Assembly: GCA_016744015.1 (NCBI GenBank)
Contig: JADGFD010000005.1
Coordinates: 167,193 to 231,192, forward strand
DNA length: 64,000 nt
Origin: Paracoccaceae bacterium
GTDB taxonomy: Bacteria > Pseudomonadota > Alphaproteobacteria > Rhodobacterales > Rhodobacteraceae
Direction: 5' to 3'
A model generated the notes under the pieces. It saw nothing but the letters and a program-made list of their open reading frames with translations. It was not told the DNA's origin and did not search any database. Made by a program: the position numbers and the translations under genes. The number at the start of each line of letters is the position of its first letter. The first letter of the stretch is position 1. This document shows, one piece after another, positions 24,525 through 34,562 of this stretch.

Positions 24525-26229
24525 AGAGGCTGTAAAGCACCATAAGCTCTGAGCGATAGGTTTCCGTTAGCCCATATTCTCCAGCCTCGACTTGCGCCAG
24601 CATCGCGGCACGCAAGTCTGGCTTGGCAGGGCAGAGTGGCACCGCAATAAACCTTGCATCACTCAGGCCAGAGGCATCACCATAATACCACGGAGCCGCA
24701 CCGGGCACGCGGCCAACATCCCCCATCAGCCATAAAAAATTCAGCACATCCGCCACCAAAACCGGCTGGCCACGCACGCCCTCCAGCGCTTCGATCTGGC
24801 GCACCATGCCAGCATATTGCGCCACCAGCGTTTTGCTCAGCTTGCAATCAGGAAAGGTATATCCCTCAATAATCAAAGGTTCCAGGTCCGGGCTCAGCGT
24901 AGGCCAGCCTTCAATCGCCTGTTCGCTAATAATGTCTGAAATCCGCCGCTCCGGCAGCCAAATGTCAGATACATCCCCATTTAACTCCAGCTTGGAAAAC
25001 CCGTCAGTCTGCGCTGCAACGGCCACCCGAAAGGGTGTGCCCGCCATGGAGAAAAAGGAGGCAAAAACGAGGGTAAACGATGCCGTAATAAGCGTCAGCC
25101 CCCCTTGGCGCGCGGGCACACCAAACACCGGCTTGGCCTCGGCATCCGGCAGGTTGGCCCAGATATATAACACCAAAAAATGTAGCCATTTGGGGTCATT
25201 CCCCCAGTTTTGGTAGGTGATATAAGCAAATGCCGGTGCCAATAAAAACACCATAAGCCCTTGCTGCATACGCCCAGATTTCCGAAAAATTACCAGCGCA
25301 GCAAATAGAATCACAGTGCTTAGGAGCGTGTGCGGGCTGGCCACAATATCATTAAAACTCGCGCCGGTATTTACCCGCGCAGATTCGGGCCGCGTAACCA
25401 CCAGAAGGTCATCCAAATAGGCCAAAAAGAAATCAAGCCCGAGCCAGCCAAGCAGCGCCAGCCCCGTCGCAAGCCCCACCGCCAAAGATTTAATCAACAG
25501 CCCACCTCGTTTTTGCACCAGCAAAATAAAGATAACAATCGGCAGCAGCGGCACAAAAAACGTCATCTTCAGCATGGCCAAAGCTGCCATGATAAGGCCA
25601 ATAACCAGTGGCGCGGCCCAAGCCTCGCCCAACATCCGGTGTGGCTTAAACAGAATCGCCACCAACAGCAAAAACGTGAGGCTCCAGCCCCAGCGGTTAT
25701 AATACATCGAAAGCGAAATCGTTGAAGACCCGCCGCCGTAAACCACCGCCATCATGGTTACGACCATAACAATGGCAAAATAATAGGCCTGCCCCCGGCT
25801 CAGCCGCGTGGCCGCCAGCCACCAAATAACCGGCAGCATAATTGCCAGCATTGCCGCCTCAGCTAGCAAGGTCGCCTTGCCCACAGAAAGCCCCAGTGCC
25901 AAAAATCCGGCGACAGGGGCAAAACCCAGTATTCCAATCGGAGTCATAAAATCTAAATGCGGCATCTCTCCGCTCGCTATTCGGAGCGAGGCATCAAGCA
26001 TATGCATCAAATCCCCTTCATGACCGGTAATCATTAGTTTTGAAGGCAGCATCAGGGCCAAAAGCTCGATGGCAAACAACGCCACCAAAAAAGCCCCGAA
26101 TTTAAGCGATTGTTTATGTGTGATAACCCTGCCCTCCCTAGAATTCTGTGGTAGGGTATAGCACCTAAGCGAAAATTCAAACCGCAAACAGCCACTCTTT
26201 TTTCTATCAAAAACACTGGCTTGCAACAT
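24508..26229 (-). CDS. polytopic membrane protein, GT-C glycosyltransferase-like
   Basis: A 573-residue protein with about ten TM helices in the first 400 residues and a ~170-residue extracytoplasmic C-terminal domain. The first loop has ITGHEGDLMH (E71, D73), the acidic pair position characteristic of GT-C enzymes that use polyprenyl-phosphate sugars, and a later YYNRWGW motif. No specific subfamily is certain. The N-terminus is unclear; ATG 26229 is the first Met near AGAAAGA, but a start nearer residue 35 would fit the TM layout better. It is convergent with cpaA and divergent from the AAA gene. It is a candidate transferase for the lipid-linked pentose made at 9-13.6 kb. Confidence 0.6.
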   Translation of the reverse strand: MLQASVFDRKKSGCLRFEFSLRCYTLPQNSREGRVITHKQSLKFGAFLVALFAIELLALMLPSKLMITGHEGDLMHMLDASLRIASGEMPHLDFMTPIGILGFAPVAGFLALGLSVGKATLLAEAAMLAIMLPVIWWLAATRLSRGQAYYFAIVMVVTMMAVVYGGGSSTISLSMYYNRWGWSLTFLLLVAILFKPHRMLGEAWAAPLVIGLIMAALAMLKMTFFVPLLPIVIFILLVQKRGGLLIKSLAVGLATGLALLGWLGLDFFLAYLDDLLVVTRPESARVNTGASFNDIVASPHTLLSTVILFAALVIFRKSGRMQQGLMVFLLAPAFAYITYQNWGNDPKWLHFLVLYIWANLPDAEAKPVFGVPARQGGLTLITASFTLVFASFFSMAGTPFRVAVAAQTDGFSKLELNGDVSDIWLPERRISDIISEQAIEGWPTLSPDLEPLIIEGYTFPDCKLSKTLVAQYAGMVRQIEALEGVRGQPVLVADVLNFLWLMGDVGRVPGAAPWYYGDASGLSDARFIAVPLCPAKPDLRAAMLAQVEAGEYGLTETYRSELMVLYSLSKPPE

Positions 26230-26283
26230 GGTCTTTCTACGCGTTAAACTAAGGCGATCTTTCACAGAAGGGATATCTCGACA

Positions 26284-27582
26284 ATGCAAACTTCCCCAAA
26301 GCCCATGCCCCCCAGAACACTGGAAGGACTTGGAATCGACGTTACGCTTCTGCGAGAAATCATGCTTAAAACCATGCTGCGGCGCAATCTTGATAATGTG
26401 CTGACCATTTCAGACGCTATGCGGATTTCTGTGCCGATCACGCAAGAGCTGATCGAAATCACCCGCGAATTTAATATGATAGAAACTCTTGGCGCGTCCC
26501 GCTTTGAAGACCCAAAACAGCTGCGCTACAGGCTGACAGATATGGGCCGCCAAGCCGCGCTTGATGCGCTTTCGCAATCTGAGTATTTTGGCGCGGTGCC
26601 CGTGCCACTTGAAGAATACACCAAGCAAGTTGAAGCGCAGTCCATTCGAGACGTGGCCGTGGCCAAAGATTCCTTACAAGACAGCATGTCGCATTTGATC
26701 ATCAATGATCAGATGCTCGGCCATCTTGGCCCAGCGGTGAATTCTCCGCGCTCGGTGCTGTTTTATGGCCCGCCCGGCAATGGGAAATCCTCCATCGCCG
26801 ATGGGATCCGCAACGCCTATCTCGATAATATCTACGTTCCCGAATTCATTGAATATGCGGGCAACGTGATCTCGCTTTATGATCCGCTCATTCATACAAA
26901 AATTGAGGAAGAAGAGCAGGATAAAAGCGCGCTTCGCATTTCAGGTAGTGGCCACGACAAACGCTACATCCTGTGCCGACGGCCCACCGTTATTACCGGC
27001 GGTGAGCTTACGATGGACATGCTTGACCTCAATTTCAATCCAGTTTCGCGCACCTATCAAGCACCGCTTCAGCTCAAATCCTCGGGCGGCGTGTTTATTG
27101 TGGATGACCTTGGCCGCCAATCCACGCCGCCGCAAACCCTGATCAACCGCTGGATTGTGCCGATGGAGAGCGGCTTTGATATTCTCACGTTGCAATCGGG
27201 GCAAAAATTTACCGTGCCGTTTGATACCAAAGTGATGTTCTCCACCAACTTCGCGCCTAACAAGATATTTGATGACGCGGCGCTGCGCCGGGTCCACTAC
27301 AAAATCTTTGTTGGCAACCCAGACAGGGATGAATTCATCAAGATATTCTTGCTCACCCTCAAGCAATATCCCATTGAATTTAAAGAAGACGTGCTGACAC
27401 ACTTGCTTGTCAATCTGTTCCCGGCCGTTGACAACCAATATGCGGCCTATCACCCAAAATTCCTGATAGAGCAGATGATTTCTGCTTGTCGGTATGAGGG
27501 GATAAAACCGCAAATGTCTGTCGGGTTGATTGACCGCGCGTGGGAGCACTTGTTCATTGCCGAAAGCGAAAACAGCCTGTAA
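26284..27582 (+). CDS. AAA-type ATPase with winged-helix N-terminus
   Basis: A 432-residue protein: a helical/winged-helix region (about 15-95) then an AAA-like domain with Walker A GPPGNGKS (162-169), Walker B VFIVDD (270-275), and a sensor-like MFSTNFAP (about 318). No family name can be given with confidence. Similar ATPases are often found beside tad genes in Alphaproteobacteria, which hints at regulation or remodelling of the pilus machine. It is read away from the GT-C-like gene across a 54-base gap and shares a terminator with folD. Confidence 0.75.
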   Translation: MQTSPKPMPPRTLEGLGIDVTLLREIMLKTMLRRNLDNVLTISDAMRISVPITQELIEITREFNMIETLGASRFEDPKQLRYRLTDMGRQAALDALSQSEYFGAVPVPLEEYTKQVEAQSIRDVAVAKDSLQDSMSHLIINDQMLGHLGPAVNSPRSVLFYGPPGNGKSSIADGIRNAYLDNIYVPEFIEYAGNVISLYDPLIHTKIEEEEQDKSALRISGSGHDKRYILCRRPTVITGGELTMDMLDLNFNPVSRTYQAPLQLKSSGGVFIVDDLGRQSTPPQTLINRWIVPMESGFDILTLQSGQKFTVPFDTKVMFSTNFAPNKIFDDAALRRVHYKIFVGNPDRDEFIKIFLLTLKQYPIEFKEDVLTHLLVNLFPAVDNQYAAYHPKFLIEQMISACRYEGIKPQMSVGLIDRAWEHLFIAESENSL

Positions 27583-27602
27583 GGCGGGGCATTTCCCCGC
27601 CT
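27582..27602. terminator. bidirectional hairpin shared by convergent stops
   Basis: AGGCGGGG / CCCCGCCT with a five-base loop sits across the gap between the AAA-gene stop and the folD stop, overlapping both ends. There is no T-tract on either side, so ending may need Rho. Confidence 0.6.
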
Positions 27603-28500
27603 AAGCTGTCAGCCCTTCTGGCTCTGGCAACCCGTTTGCGCGGCAGCAGGCCGTTACGGTATTGGCCAGCAGGCAGGCAATGGTCATCGGCCCCACCCCG
27701 CCGGGCACAGGCGTAATAGCGCCGGCGACCTCTGCCGCACTGGCGTAATCCACATCGCCCACTAGGCGCATTTTGCCTTCCCCGCGCTCGGGGGCGGCTA
27801 TCCGGTTGATGCCCACATCAATCACCGTGGCCCCCGCTTTAATCCAGTCAGCATTTATCATTTCAGCCCGCCCAACAGCGGCCACCACAATATCCGCCTG
27901 TTTGCAAACCGCCTCAATATCCTTGGTGCGCGAATGCGCAATGGTCACCGTGCAGCTATCCTTAAGTAACAACGCCGCCATAGGCTTGCCTACGATATTC
28001 GAGCGCCCGACCACCACCGCATTCAGGCCCGAAAGGCTGCCATGCCGGTCCCGCAGCATCATCAGGCAGCCCAAAGGCGTGCATGGCACCATAGATTTCT
28101 GCCCCGTCGCCAGCAGCCCGACATTAGAAATATGGAACCCGTCCACATCCTTTTCCGGTGCAATGGCGTTAATCACTTTTGCATCGTCAATATGATCAGG
28201 CACCGGAAGCTGGCATAAAATACCATGCACCATAGGGTCATTATTGAGCCGCTCGATCAGTGCCAAAACCTCGGCCTCGGGCGTATCAGCCGGCAGCTTG
28301 TGCTCATAGCTGTTCATGCCCACCTCAAGGGTTTGCTTGCCTTTATTGCGCACATAAACCTCTGAGGCCGGGTCTTCCCCCACGAGCACAACCGCCAGCC
28401 CGGGGGTGATCCCCCCCTCTTTTATCCGCGCCACATGCTCTGCCACCTTCATCCGCACCGTGGCGGCAAAGGCCTTGCCATCAATTCTATCTGCGCTCAT
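27601..28500 (-). CDS. folD: methylenetetrahydrofolate dehydrogenase/cyclohydrolase
   Basis: A bifunctional one-carbon enzyme of 299 residues: oxidises 5,10-methylene-THF with NADP and hydrolyses methenyl-THF. Signatures are [14 protein letters not shown] (about 50-63), containing the catalytic Lys, then LPVPDHID, and PCTPLGC and GRSNIVGKP for cofactor binding, then [10 protein letters not shown] near the end. Its ATG overlaps the fhs stop, giving a coupled folate unit. Confidence 0.95.
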   Translation of the reverse strand: MSADRIDGKAFAATVRMKVAEHVARIKEGGITPGLAVVLVGEDPASEVYVRNKGKQTLEVGMNSYEHKLPADTPEAEVLALIERLNNDPMVHGILCQLPVPDHIDDAKVINAIAPEKDVDGFHISNVGLLATGQKSMVPCTPLGCLMMLRDRHGSLSGLNAVVVGRSNIVGKPMAALLLKDSCTVTIAHSRTKDIEAVCKQADIVVAAVGRAEMINADWIKAGATVIDVGINRIAAPERGEGKMRLVGDVDYASAAEVAGAITPVPGGVGPMTIACLLANTVTACCRANGLPEPEGLTA

Positions 28501-30176
28501 CAGAACAACCCTTCAATCTCGCCCGCATCATTCAGGCAAATGCTTTTTGCAGCCGGTGTGCGCGGCAGCCCCGGCATCGTCATAATCGCACCGCAGATCA
28601 CCACAATAAACCCGGCACCCGCGGAAAGCCGCACTTCGCGAATGGGCAGTGAGTGCCCCGTTGGCGCGCCGCGCAAATCCGGATCGGTTGAAAAGCTATA
28701 CTGGGTTTTGGCCATGCACACCGGCAAATCGCCATAGCCCGCCTCTTCCCAATCGCGCAATTGCTGCCGGATTTTCTTATCCGCCATCACTTCGTCGGCG
28801 CGATAGATCCTTTTGGCCACAGTTTCGATTTTTTCAAATAATGGCATCTCATCGGGGTATAATGGTGCGAATTGTGCAACATCTGCCTCGGCAATTTCAG
28901 CCACCCGCTCAGCCAATTCCTTGGTGCCAGCCCCGCCATCTGCCCAATGCGTGCACAAAACGGCCTCTGAGCCGTGCCCACGGGCATAAGCTTTAATGGC
29001 CTCGACCTCATCATCAGTATCGGTCACAAAGTGGTTGATCGCCACCACCACCGGCACCCCAAAGCTCTTGAGGTTTTCTATATGCCGTCCAAGGTTGGCG
29101 CAGCCTTCAATCACCGCATTTACGTCTTCCGCGCCAAGGTCCGCCCGCGCCACACCGCCATTCATTTTGCTGGCCCGCACCGTAGCCACCAGCACAACCA
29201 CATCGGGCGAAAGCCCGGCCTTGCGGCACTTGATATTCATAAACTTCTCGGCCCCAAGGTCGGCCCCAAAGCCCGCCTCTGTCACCACAAAATCGCTTAT
29301 TTTGAGCGCTGTTTGTGTGGCCACCACCGAGTTACACCCATGCGCGATATTGGCAAACGGCCCGCCGTGCACCAGCGCAGGGTTATTCTCCAAGGTTTGC
29401 ACAAGGTTGGGCTGCATGGCTTGCTGAAGTAGCACTGTCATCGCGCCATCGGCCTCGATATCCCGGCAGTAAATCGGCGAGCGGTCTCGCCGGTAAGCCA
29501 CAATAATGTCGCCAAGCCGCTGCTGTAAATCCTTTAGATCAGTCGCGAGGCACAGAATCGCCATCACTTCCGATGCCACCGTAATATCGAAACCACCTTG
29601 GCGCGGGAAGCCGTTGGCAATGCCGCCAAGGCTCACCACAAGGTCTCGCAGGGCACGGTCGTTCATGTCCATCGCGCGGCGCCACACAATGCGGCGCTCG
29701 TCAATTTCCAGCTCGTTCCCCCAGTAAATGTGGTTATCAATCATCGCTGAAAGCAGGTTATGCGCGCTTGTGATGGCATGGAAATCGCCAGTAAAATGCA
29801 GGTTCATGTCCTCCATTGGCACCACTTGGGCATAGCCGCCCCCCGCAGCCCCACCCTTCATGCCAAAGCACGGCCCAAGGCTGGCCTCCCGAATGCATAT
29901 CGTTGATTTCTTTCCAATCGCATTTAGCCCGTCACTCAACCCCACGGTCGTTGTCGTTTTCCCCTCACCCGCTGGTGTGGGCGAAATCGCCGTGACCAAA
30001 ATGAGTTTGCCGTCAGGCTTCCCCGCTTGCGCCGCAATAAACTCAGCCGAGATTTTGGCTTTATCATGGCCAAAGGGCAACAGGTCCGCTTCTGGAATCC
30101 CCAGCTTTGCCCCAATTTCCTGAATCGGTTTTTTATTGGCCGCGCGGGCAATTTCAATATCGGTAGGGTATTCCAT
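28500..30176 (-). CDS. fhs: formate-tetrahydrofolate ligase
   Basis: ATP-dependent ligation of formate to THF giving 10-formyl-THF; 558 residues, normal length. The P-loop is [10 protein letters not shown] (about 67-76), followed by the family signature near [17 protein letters not shown]. With FolD it interconverts formate and methylene-THF, as in marine bacteria that gain energy or units from C1 compounds. Initiates at ATG 30176 after AGAGGTG. Confidence 0.95.
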   Translation of the reverse strand: MEYPTDIEIARAANKKPIQEIGAKLGIPEADLLPFGHDKAKISAEFIAAQAGKPDGKLILVTAISPTPAGEGKTTTTVGLSDGLNAIGKKSTICIREASLGPCFGMKGGAAGGGYAQVVPMEDMNLHFTGDFHAITSAHNLLSAMIDNHIYWGNELEIDERRIVWRRAMDMNDRALRDLVVSLGGIANGFPRQGGFDITVASEVMAILCLATDLKDLQQRLGDIIVAYRRDRSPIYCRDIEADGAMTVLLQQAMQPNLVQTLENNPALVHGGPFANIAHGCNSVVATQTALKISDFVVTEAGFGADLGAEKFMNIKCRKAGLSPDVVVLVATVRASKMNGGVARADLGAEDVNAVIEGCANLGRHIENLKSFGVPVVVAINHFVTDTDDEVEAIKAYARGHGSEAVLCTHWADGGAGTKELAERVAEIAEADVAQFAPLYPDEMPLFEKIETVAKRIYRADEVMADKKIRQQLRDWEEAGYGDLPVCMAKTQYSFSTDPDLRGAPTGHSLPIREVRLSAGAGFIVVICGAIMTMPGLPRTPAAKSICLNDAGEIEGLF

Positions 30177-30354
30177 GTGGCACCTCTGGAGCTTGGTTTC
30201 GCTTTGTAAACTCTAGCGCGCTTTGCCGCCCTCGCAAGCAGGTTTTCGACACGAAAACAGCTAAAGCCGACGCAACACGCTTTATGTGTGTGCTAAAGTA
30301 TACACGCCTATCCGCTCCGTGCCAAAACAATAAACTGCTGCAAGAAAGGAAAGT

Positions 30355-30757
30355 TCACACTGCCATTGGCAGCCGCGGATAGGCCACATCATGAGCCACC
30401 AAAAACTGCATCCACTCTGCGTCATCAAGGTTTTTTAAAATAGGCCGCTCGGCTGTGCTTTGGGTAGATCGCGGCAAAGAGTGCTCCTCCCCTGCTTCAA
30501 GCCGCTTAAAATGAATGGTGTCCCAAATATTCAGCGCTCCCAGCGGTGCCAAAATCTCCGCCAGTTCCTGCTGCGGGGCCACCGGCGGCACATAGCCCGC
30601 GTAGTCAAACCGTGCTGGAAACAGCGCCGCCGCCACCTCACGAAGCAACACATGCGAAGGCGCATCAAATCACCGAGGCATCTGTAGCGCCCGCAGGCAG
30701 CGCGGGCCGCAACCGCAGCCCGCCAAATTTCGCATAGCTCTCGGGGTTGCACTCCAT
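30355..30757 (-). pseudogene. frameshifted small gene after the MOSC gene, unknown family
   Basis: An ATG directly abuts the MOSC gene's TAA. The frame encodes 30 residues (MECNPESYAKFGGLRLR...) to a TGA at 30665-30667. From the adjacent frame, coding continues without a stop for about 100 residues (beginning FDAPSHVLLREVAAALF) to 30355. A single-base shift at 30665-30672 would join both into a ~134-residue protein. It may be a real mutation, a sequencing error or programmed frameshifting; no slippery run is visible. The joined product has no family I can name. Confidence 0.5.
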
Positions 30758-31333
30758 TTATGGCTGCCAAGCTCGTTGCGCTGGCACGTGCAGCCGCAGC
30801 TCATCACCCAGCCGCAGCACGCCTTCGCGCTCCACCCAGCCGGTAACGCCGCGCCGCCCCTTTGCCGCGGCCTTAAACAGCCCGCCTTTGCCCGGCATTG
30901 CGGCTTCAATCCCCTTGGCAGGCAAATGGCAGGGGCGGTTTTCCATGTCCATGGTTATAGAAACCCGATCATTCACCAGCCGCGAAGCCGGCGGAACATG
31001 AGTGAAATCAGGCAGTCCCGATAGCAAGACCGATACGCTCAAAAACGCGGGATTCAACGCATCCACCCCCATCTCTGCTGAAATATCCGCCAACTCCTCA
31101 GCCGACATCAGGCATATTTGCCGTGTGTTTCGTATTTCTGTGCCGCGCGGATACTGCGCCACCACGCGGCTACAAGAGGCCCGCGTAAGCCCGCTGCGGC
31201 TTTCCCCCAGCGGGCCCGAAAACCTCAAATCAAGCGTCTCCACAGCACGGTTGCCCAGCCCCGCCGCGCGATCATCATTCAGCCCGAGCCACACAATGCG
31301 GCCCACATATTCCGATACTTCTAATGCTGGCAT
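30758..31333 (-). CDS. MOSC-domain protein
   Basis: A 191-residue MOSC-domain protein. The conserved active-site Cys region is the LTRASCSRV stretch (about 49-57) and the C-terminal GRRGVTGWVEREG motif is typical. MOSC proteins are pterin/molybdenum-associated sulfur-transfer or N-hydroxylated-compound-reducing modules. The start at 31333 (MPALEVSEYVGRIVW) is preferred to upstream codons. It lies downstream of the ftsH terminator, so it probably has its own promoter. Confidence 0.85.
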   Translation of the reverse strand: MPALEVSEYVGRIVWLGLNDDRAAGLGNRAVETLDLRFSGPLGESRSGLTRASCSRVVAQYPRGTEIRNTRQICLMSAEELADISAEMGVDALNPAFLSVSVLLSGLPDFTHVPPASRLVNDRVSITMDMENRPCHLPAKGIEAAMPGKGGLFKAAAKGRRGVTGWVEREGVLRLGDELRLHVPAQRAWQP

Positions 31334-31346
31334 GCCATTTCCCCAT

Positions 31347-31376
31347 AAAAAAACCGGCACCCTAAAGTGCCGGTTT
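31347..31376 (-). terminator. Rho-independent terminator of the tilS-ftsH transcript
   Basis: On the minus strand, AAACCGGCAC / GTGCCGGTTT with loop TTTAGG is followed by a run of seven T's, seven bases after the ftsH stop. Confidence 0.9.
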
Positions 31377-31382
31377 ATAATC

Positions 31383-33299
31383 TTAGCCCTGCGGCTGCGG
31401 TTCCATTCCGCCATCGCCTTTGGGCTTTTTCGCCGCTTTGGGAATGGAGCTAACAGAGCCGCTATCCCCACTGGGTGCGCTATCGTCGTCATCACCCTTG
31501 CGTGGAGGCTCGCCGCGCATCACGCGTTCAATCTCGTCGCCGGTCAGGGTTTCATATTCCAGCAAGCCCTGCGCCAGCCGCTCAAATTCTTCGGCATTAT
31601 CTTCAATCAGCTTGCGCGCCGTATTGTAGCCGTCATCAATCAGCCGCTTGACCTCGGCCTCAATAACCTCCTGCGTGCCTTCCGAAATCGAAAGCCCGCC
31701 AGCGCCGTTGCCGGAATAACCCTCATGCGCGGCTTGGTAATCAATATTACCCACCACGTCAGACATCCCCCAGCGCAGCACCATGGCGCGCGCAAGGCTG
31801 CTGGCCTGCTGGATATCGCCCGATGGCCCGTTAGACACCCGCTCCTCGCCATATTTATGAATTTCAGCCGCTTTCCCTGCCATCGCCATGGCGATTTTCT
31901 GGATGGCCTGATCCTTGAAATAGTTGAGCTGGTCCATTTCTGGCAGGCTCATCACCATGCCCAAGGCCCCGCCGCGCGGAATGATAGTCGCCTTATAAAC
32001 AGGGTCACATTTTGGCAGCTTAATGCCCACAATCGCGTGGCCACTCTCGTGGTAAGCCGTCATTTCCTTTTGCTCTTCGGTTAGCACCATAGAGCGGCGC
32101 TCGGCCCCCATCATCACCTTGTCTTTGGCGAATTCAAAGTCTTCCATGGTCACAAAGCGCTTGCCGGTGCGCGCCGCTGTCAGCGCCGCCTCGTTCACAA
32201 GGTTAGCCAAGTCGGCCCCTGAAAATCCGGGCGTGCCACGGGCAATAATCCGCAGGTCCACATCTGGCCCCAGCGGAATTTTCTGCGCATGGATCCCCAA
32301 AATCTTTTTCCGCCCGTTAATATCAGGGTTTGGCACCTGAATTTGCCTATCAAACCGGCCCGGGCGCAACAGCGCTTTATCAAGCACATCCGCACGGTTG
32401 GTTGCCGCCAAAAGGATAACTCCTTCATTGGCCTCGAAACCGTCCATCTCAACCAAAAGCTGGTTCAGCGTTTGCTCGCGCTCATCATTACCGCCGCCCA
32501 CGCCAGAGCCGCGTTGCCGCCCCACGGCATCAATCTCGTCAATAAACACAATGCAGGGCGCATTCTTTTTAGCCTGCTCAAACATATCGCGCACACGCGA
32601 TGCGCCCACGCCCACAAACATTTCCACAAAATCCGAGCCGGATATCGCAAAGAACGGCACACCGGCCTCGCCTGCAATCGCCCGCGCCAGCAGCGTTTTA
32701 CCCGTGCCCGGAGGCCCAACAAGCAGCGCACCTTTCGGGATTTTGCCCCCCAAGCGGCTGAATTTCTGCGGGTCTTGCAAAAATTCCACAATCTCCTCAA
32801 GCTCTTCTTTAGCTTCATCAATACCGGCCACGTCCGCAAAGGTCACCTTGCCCGAACGCTCCGTCAGCATTTTGGCGCGCGATTTGCCAAAGCTCATCGC
32901 CCCGCCTTTGCCGCCGCCCTGCATTTTGTTCATGAAGTATATCCACACGCCGATCAGCAGCAAAAACGGCAAAAAGCTCATAACAATCGCCGAAAGCGTT
33001 GATTGCTCTTGTGCTTCCACCACAAAATCAACGTCATTCGCTTGCAGAACAGGGATCAATATATCATTGGTGCCTTGGGGTTTGATTGTCGCAAACGTGC
33101 CGCCTTCTGCGCTGAACGTCACATTCTCGCCGTCAATCTTCACACTGGAAACCTTGCCGTTTTCCACCTGCTCCAAGAAATCAGAATAATGAACATCTTG
33201 TGAAGCGCTCGGCGAAAGCCCGGCGCTAAAGATGTTATAAAGCGCGATCATCAGGACCATAAGGACCAGCCAGAACGCCAAATTTTTTGAGTTGCCCAA
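31383..33299 (-). CDS. ftsH: ATP-dependent zinc metalloprotease FtsH
   Basis: A 638-residue inner-membrane AAA+ protease: TM1 (about 5-25), periplasmic domain, TM2 (about 103-122), Walker A GPPGTGKT (195-202), Walker B region IVFIDEIDA and zinc-binding HESGH near residue 418. I start it at TTG 33299 because AAGGAG lies 7 bases upstream and the product then begins [10 protein letters not shown], as in relatives. An ATG at 33329 would place the Shine-Dalgarno inside the gene. It degrades misassembled membrane proteins and regulators. Confidence 0.95.
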   Translation of the reverse strand: MGNSKNLAFWLVLMVLMIALYNIFSAGLSPSASQDVHYSDFLEQVENGKVSSVKIDGENVTFSAEGGTFATIKPQGTNDILIPVLQANDVDFVVEAQEQSTLSAIVMSFLPFLLLIGVWIYFMNKMQGGGKGGAMSFGKSRAKMLTERSGKVTFADVAGIDEAKEELEEIVEFLQDPQKFSRLGGKIPKGALLVGPPGTGKTLLARAIAGEAGVPFFAISGSDFVEMFVGVGASRVRDMFEQAKKNAPCIVFIDEIDAVGRQRGSGVGGGNDEREQTLNQLLVEMDGFEANEGVILLAATNRADVLDKALLRPGRFDRQIQVPNPDINGRKKILGIHAQKIPLGPDVDLRIIARGTPGFSGADLANLVNEAALTAARTGKRFVTMEDFEFAKDKVMMGAERRSMVLTEEQKEMTAYHESGHAIVGIKLPKCDPVYKATIIPRGGALGMVMSLPEMDQLNYFKDQAIQKIAMAMAGKAAEIHKYGEERVSNGPSGDIQQASSLARAMVLRWGMSDVVGNIDYQAAHEGYSGNGAGGLSISEGTQEVIEAEVKRLIDDGYNTARKLIEDNAEEFERLAQGLLEYETLTGDEIERVMRGEPPRKGDDDDSAPSGDSGSVSSIPKAAKKPKGDGGMEPQPQG

Positions 33300-33356
33300 G
33301 TCGAGTCTCCTTACCGGGGTGCTTTGCATACATAAATAGGGGTTTTCCCCCCGTAT

Positions 33357-34562
33357 TCAATGCGTAATCAGCGCGTCATAAAAACCTTTTTCACCGCTCA
33401 CCAGCTTCACGCCCTTAATATGGCCAAAATTTGCCAATGGGGCCGCCTGCAAAAGCCCGCCTTGCCAAAAGGAGGGGCTTGCCAGCAGCGCGGCCCAGCT
33501 ATGCCCCGAATCGCGCCAATAGGTGCAGCATTGTAGCCCATCTTCGCCTAAAGCCCTAATTTGCAGGTTATTTGTGTCTTTCAGGTTAATGTTCCAGCGG
33601 GAATCCCACTGCTTTTCCACCGGCCCGAGCGCGGGCGTAGCCGCCAGTTCGCGGTTGATCACAATTTCGTTTTTACGGCGCAAAATCTGGCAGCCATGCA
33701 GGGTTTTACCAAACATCTCCCCGCTCAAGCAGCTTTCCAGCAGCGCTTCAAGCGCGGTAAACCGAGGCCGATACCTAGCGCCCGAAACCCAGACAAGCGC
33801 CCCTGCCAGCAGCCGTAGCTGCACCTCGCGAGGCGCCATCTCAAAGCCTGTTAGCCTTAGCTCACCGGCTTCCGAAACCGAGGCACAGCGTTGTGCTAAG
33901 CCTAACGTTGCCGCCTCCAGCGCCCCCCGCGCCCGCCGCATATGCGCCGCGGTTTCAGCTAACCGCTCACTACCCAGCCCAAGCGGGGCCAAAATATCCA
34001 GTGCGCGGCGGGCCTTCACACGGTCATATTTCAAGTCCTCGTTGCTCGGGTCATCGACCCAGCTCAGGCCCGCCTCACGCAAATACACCCGGAGTTCTGC
34101 CCGCCTTGCCGTCAACAAAGGCCGATGCCAGCTTAAGCCGCCCTCATGTCGCACAGCCGCCATGCCCGCCAGGCCATCCACCCCCGAACCGCGCGCCAGC
34201 CGCATCAGCACGGTTTCCGCTTGATCCTCCAGCGTGTGCCCCAATACGATATCGCGCAGCCCCAACCGCTGGGCCCAAGCCGCCAGCAAGCTCCGCCGCG
34301 CCTCTCGCGCCGCCTTTTGCAAATTGCCTTTAAAATCAGGCGCGTCCCACACCAGCACCTCATGCGGCACCCCTAACGTTTTGCATAGCTTGGCCACGCC
34401 CAATGCCTCATCAGCGGCCTCTGGCCGCAAGCGATGGTCCACTGTGGCGGCCCGCAAATCGTATCCGGCTTTATGTAAAAGTATAAGCAGCGCCACCGAA
34501 TCCCCGCCGCCCGAAACGGCCACGCCCAAAGGCGCATCCGGAAGCAGCCCGAGGCGGATCAC
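33357..34562 (-). CDS. tilS: tRNA(Ile)-lysidine synthetase
   Basis: Modifies C34 of tRNA-Ile(CAU) to lysidine. It has the PP-loop SGGGDS (17-22), the conserved VDHRLRPEAADEA region and LGHTLEDQAETVLMRLARG. 401 residues is standard with its C-terminal domain. A GTG start overlaps the cpoB stop (GTGA). It lies between the Tol-Pal block and ftsH, an arrangement conserved in many Alphaproteobacteria. Confidence 0.92.
   Translation of the reverse strand: MIRLGLLPDAPLGVAVSGGGDSVALLILLHKAGYDLRAATVDHRLRPEAADEALGVAKLCKTLGVPHEVLVWDAPDFKGNLQKAAREARRSLLAAWAQRLGLRDIVLGHTLEDQAETVLMRLARGSGVDGLAGMAAVRHEGGLSWHRPLLTARRAELRVYLREAGLSWVDDPSNEDLKYDRVKARRALDILAPLGLGSERLAETAAHMRRARGALEAATLGLAQRCASVSEAGELRLTGFEMAPREVQLRLLAGALVWVSGARYRPRFTALEALLESCLSGEMFGKTLHGCQILRRKNEIVINRELAATPALGPVEKQWDSRWNINLKDTNNLQIRALGEDGLQCCTYWRDSGHSWAALLASPSFWQGGLLQAAPLANFGHIKGVKLVSGEKGFYDALITH

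Noticed and set aside
30177..30354. Search for a folate or ZTP riboswitch before fhs
   Set aside because: No conserved core motif could be recognised.
31002..32084. Long forward-strand frame over MOSC and ftsH
   Set aside because: A shadow of GC-rich ftsH coding sequence; no domain and no start signal.
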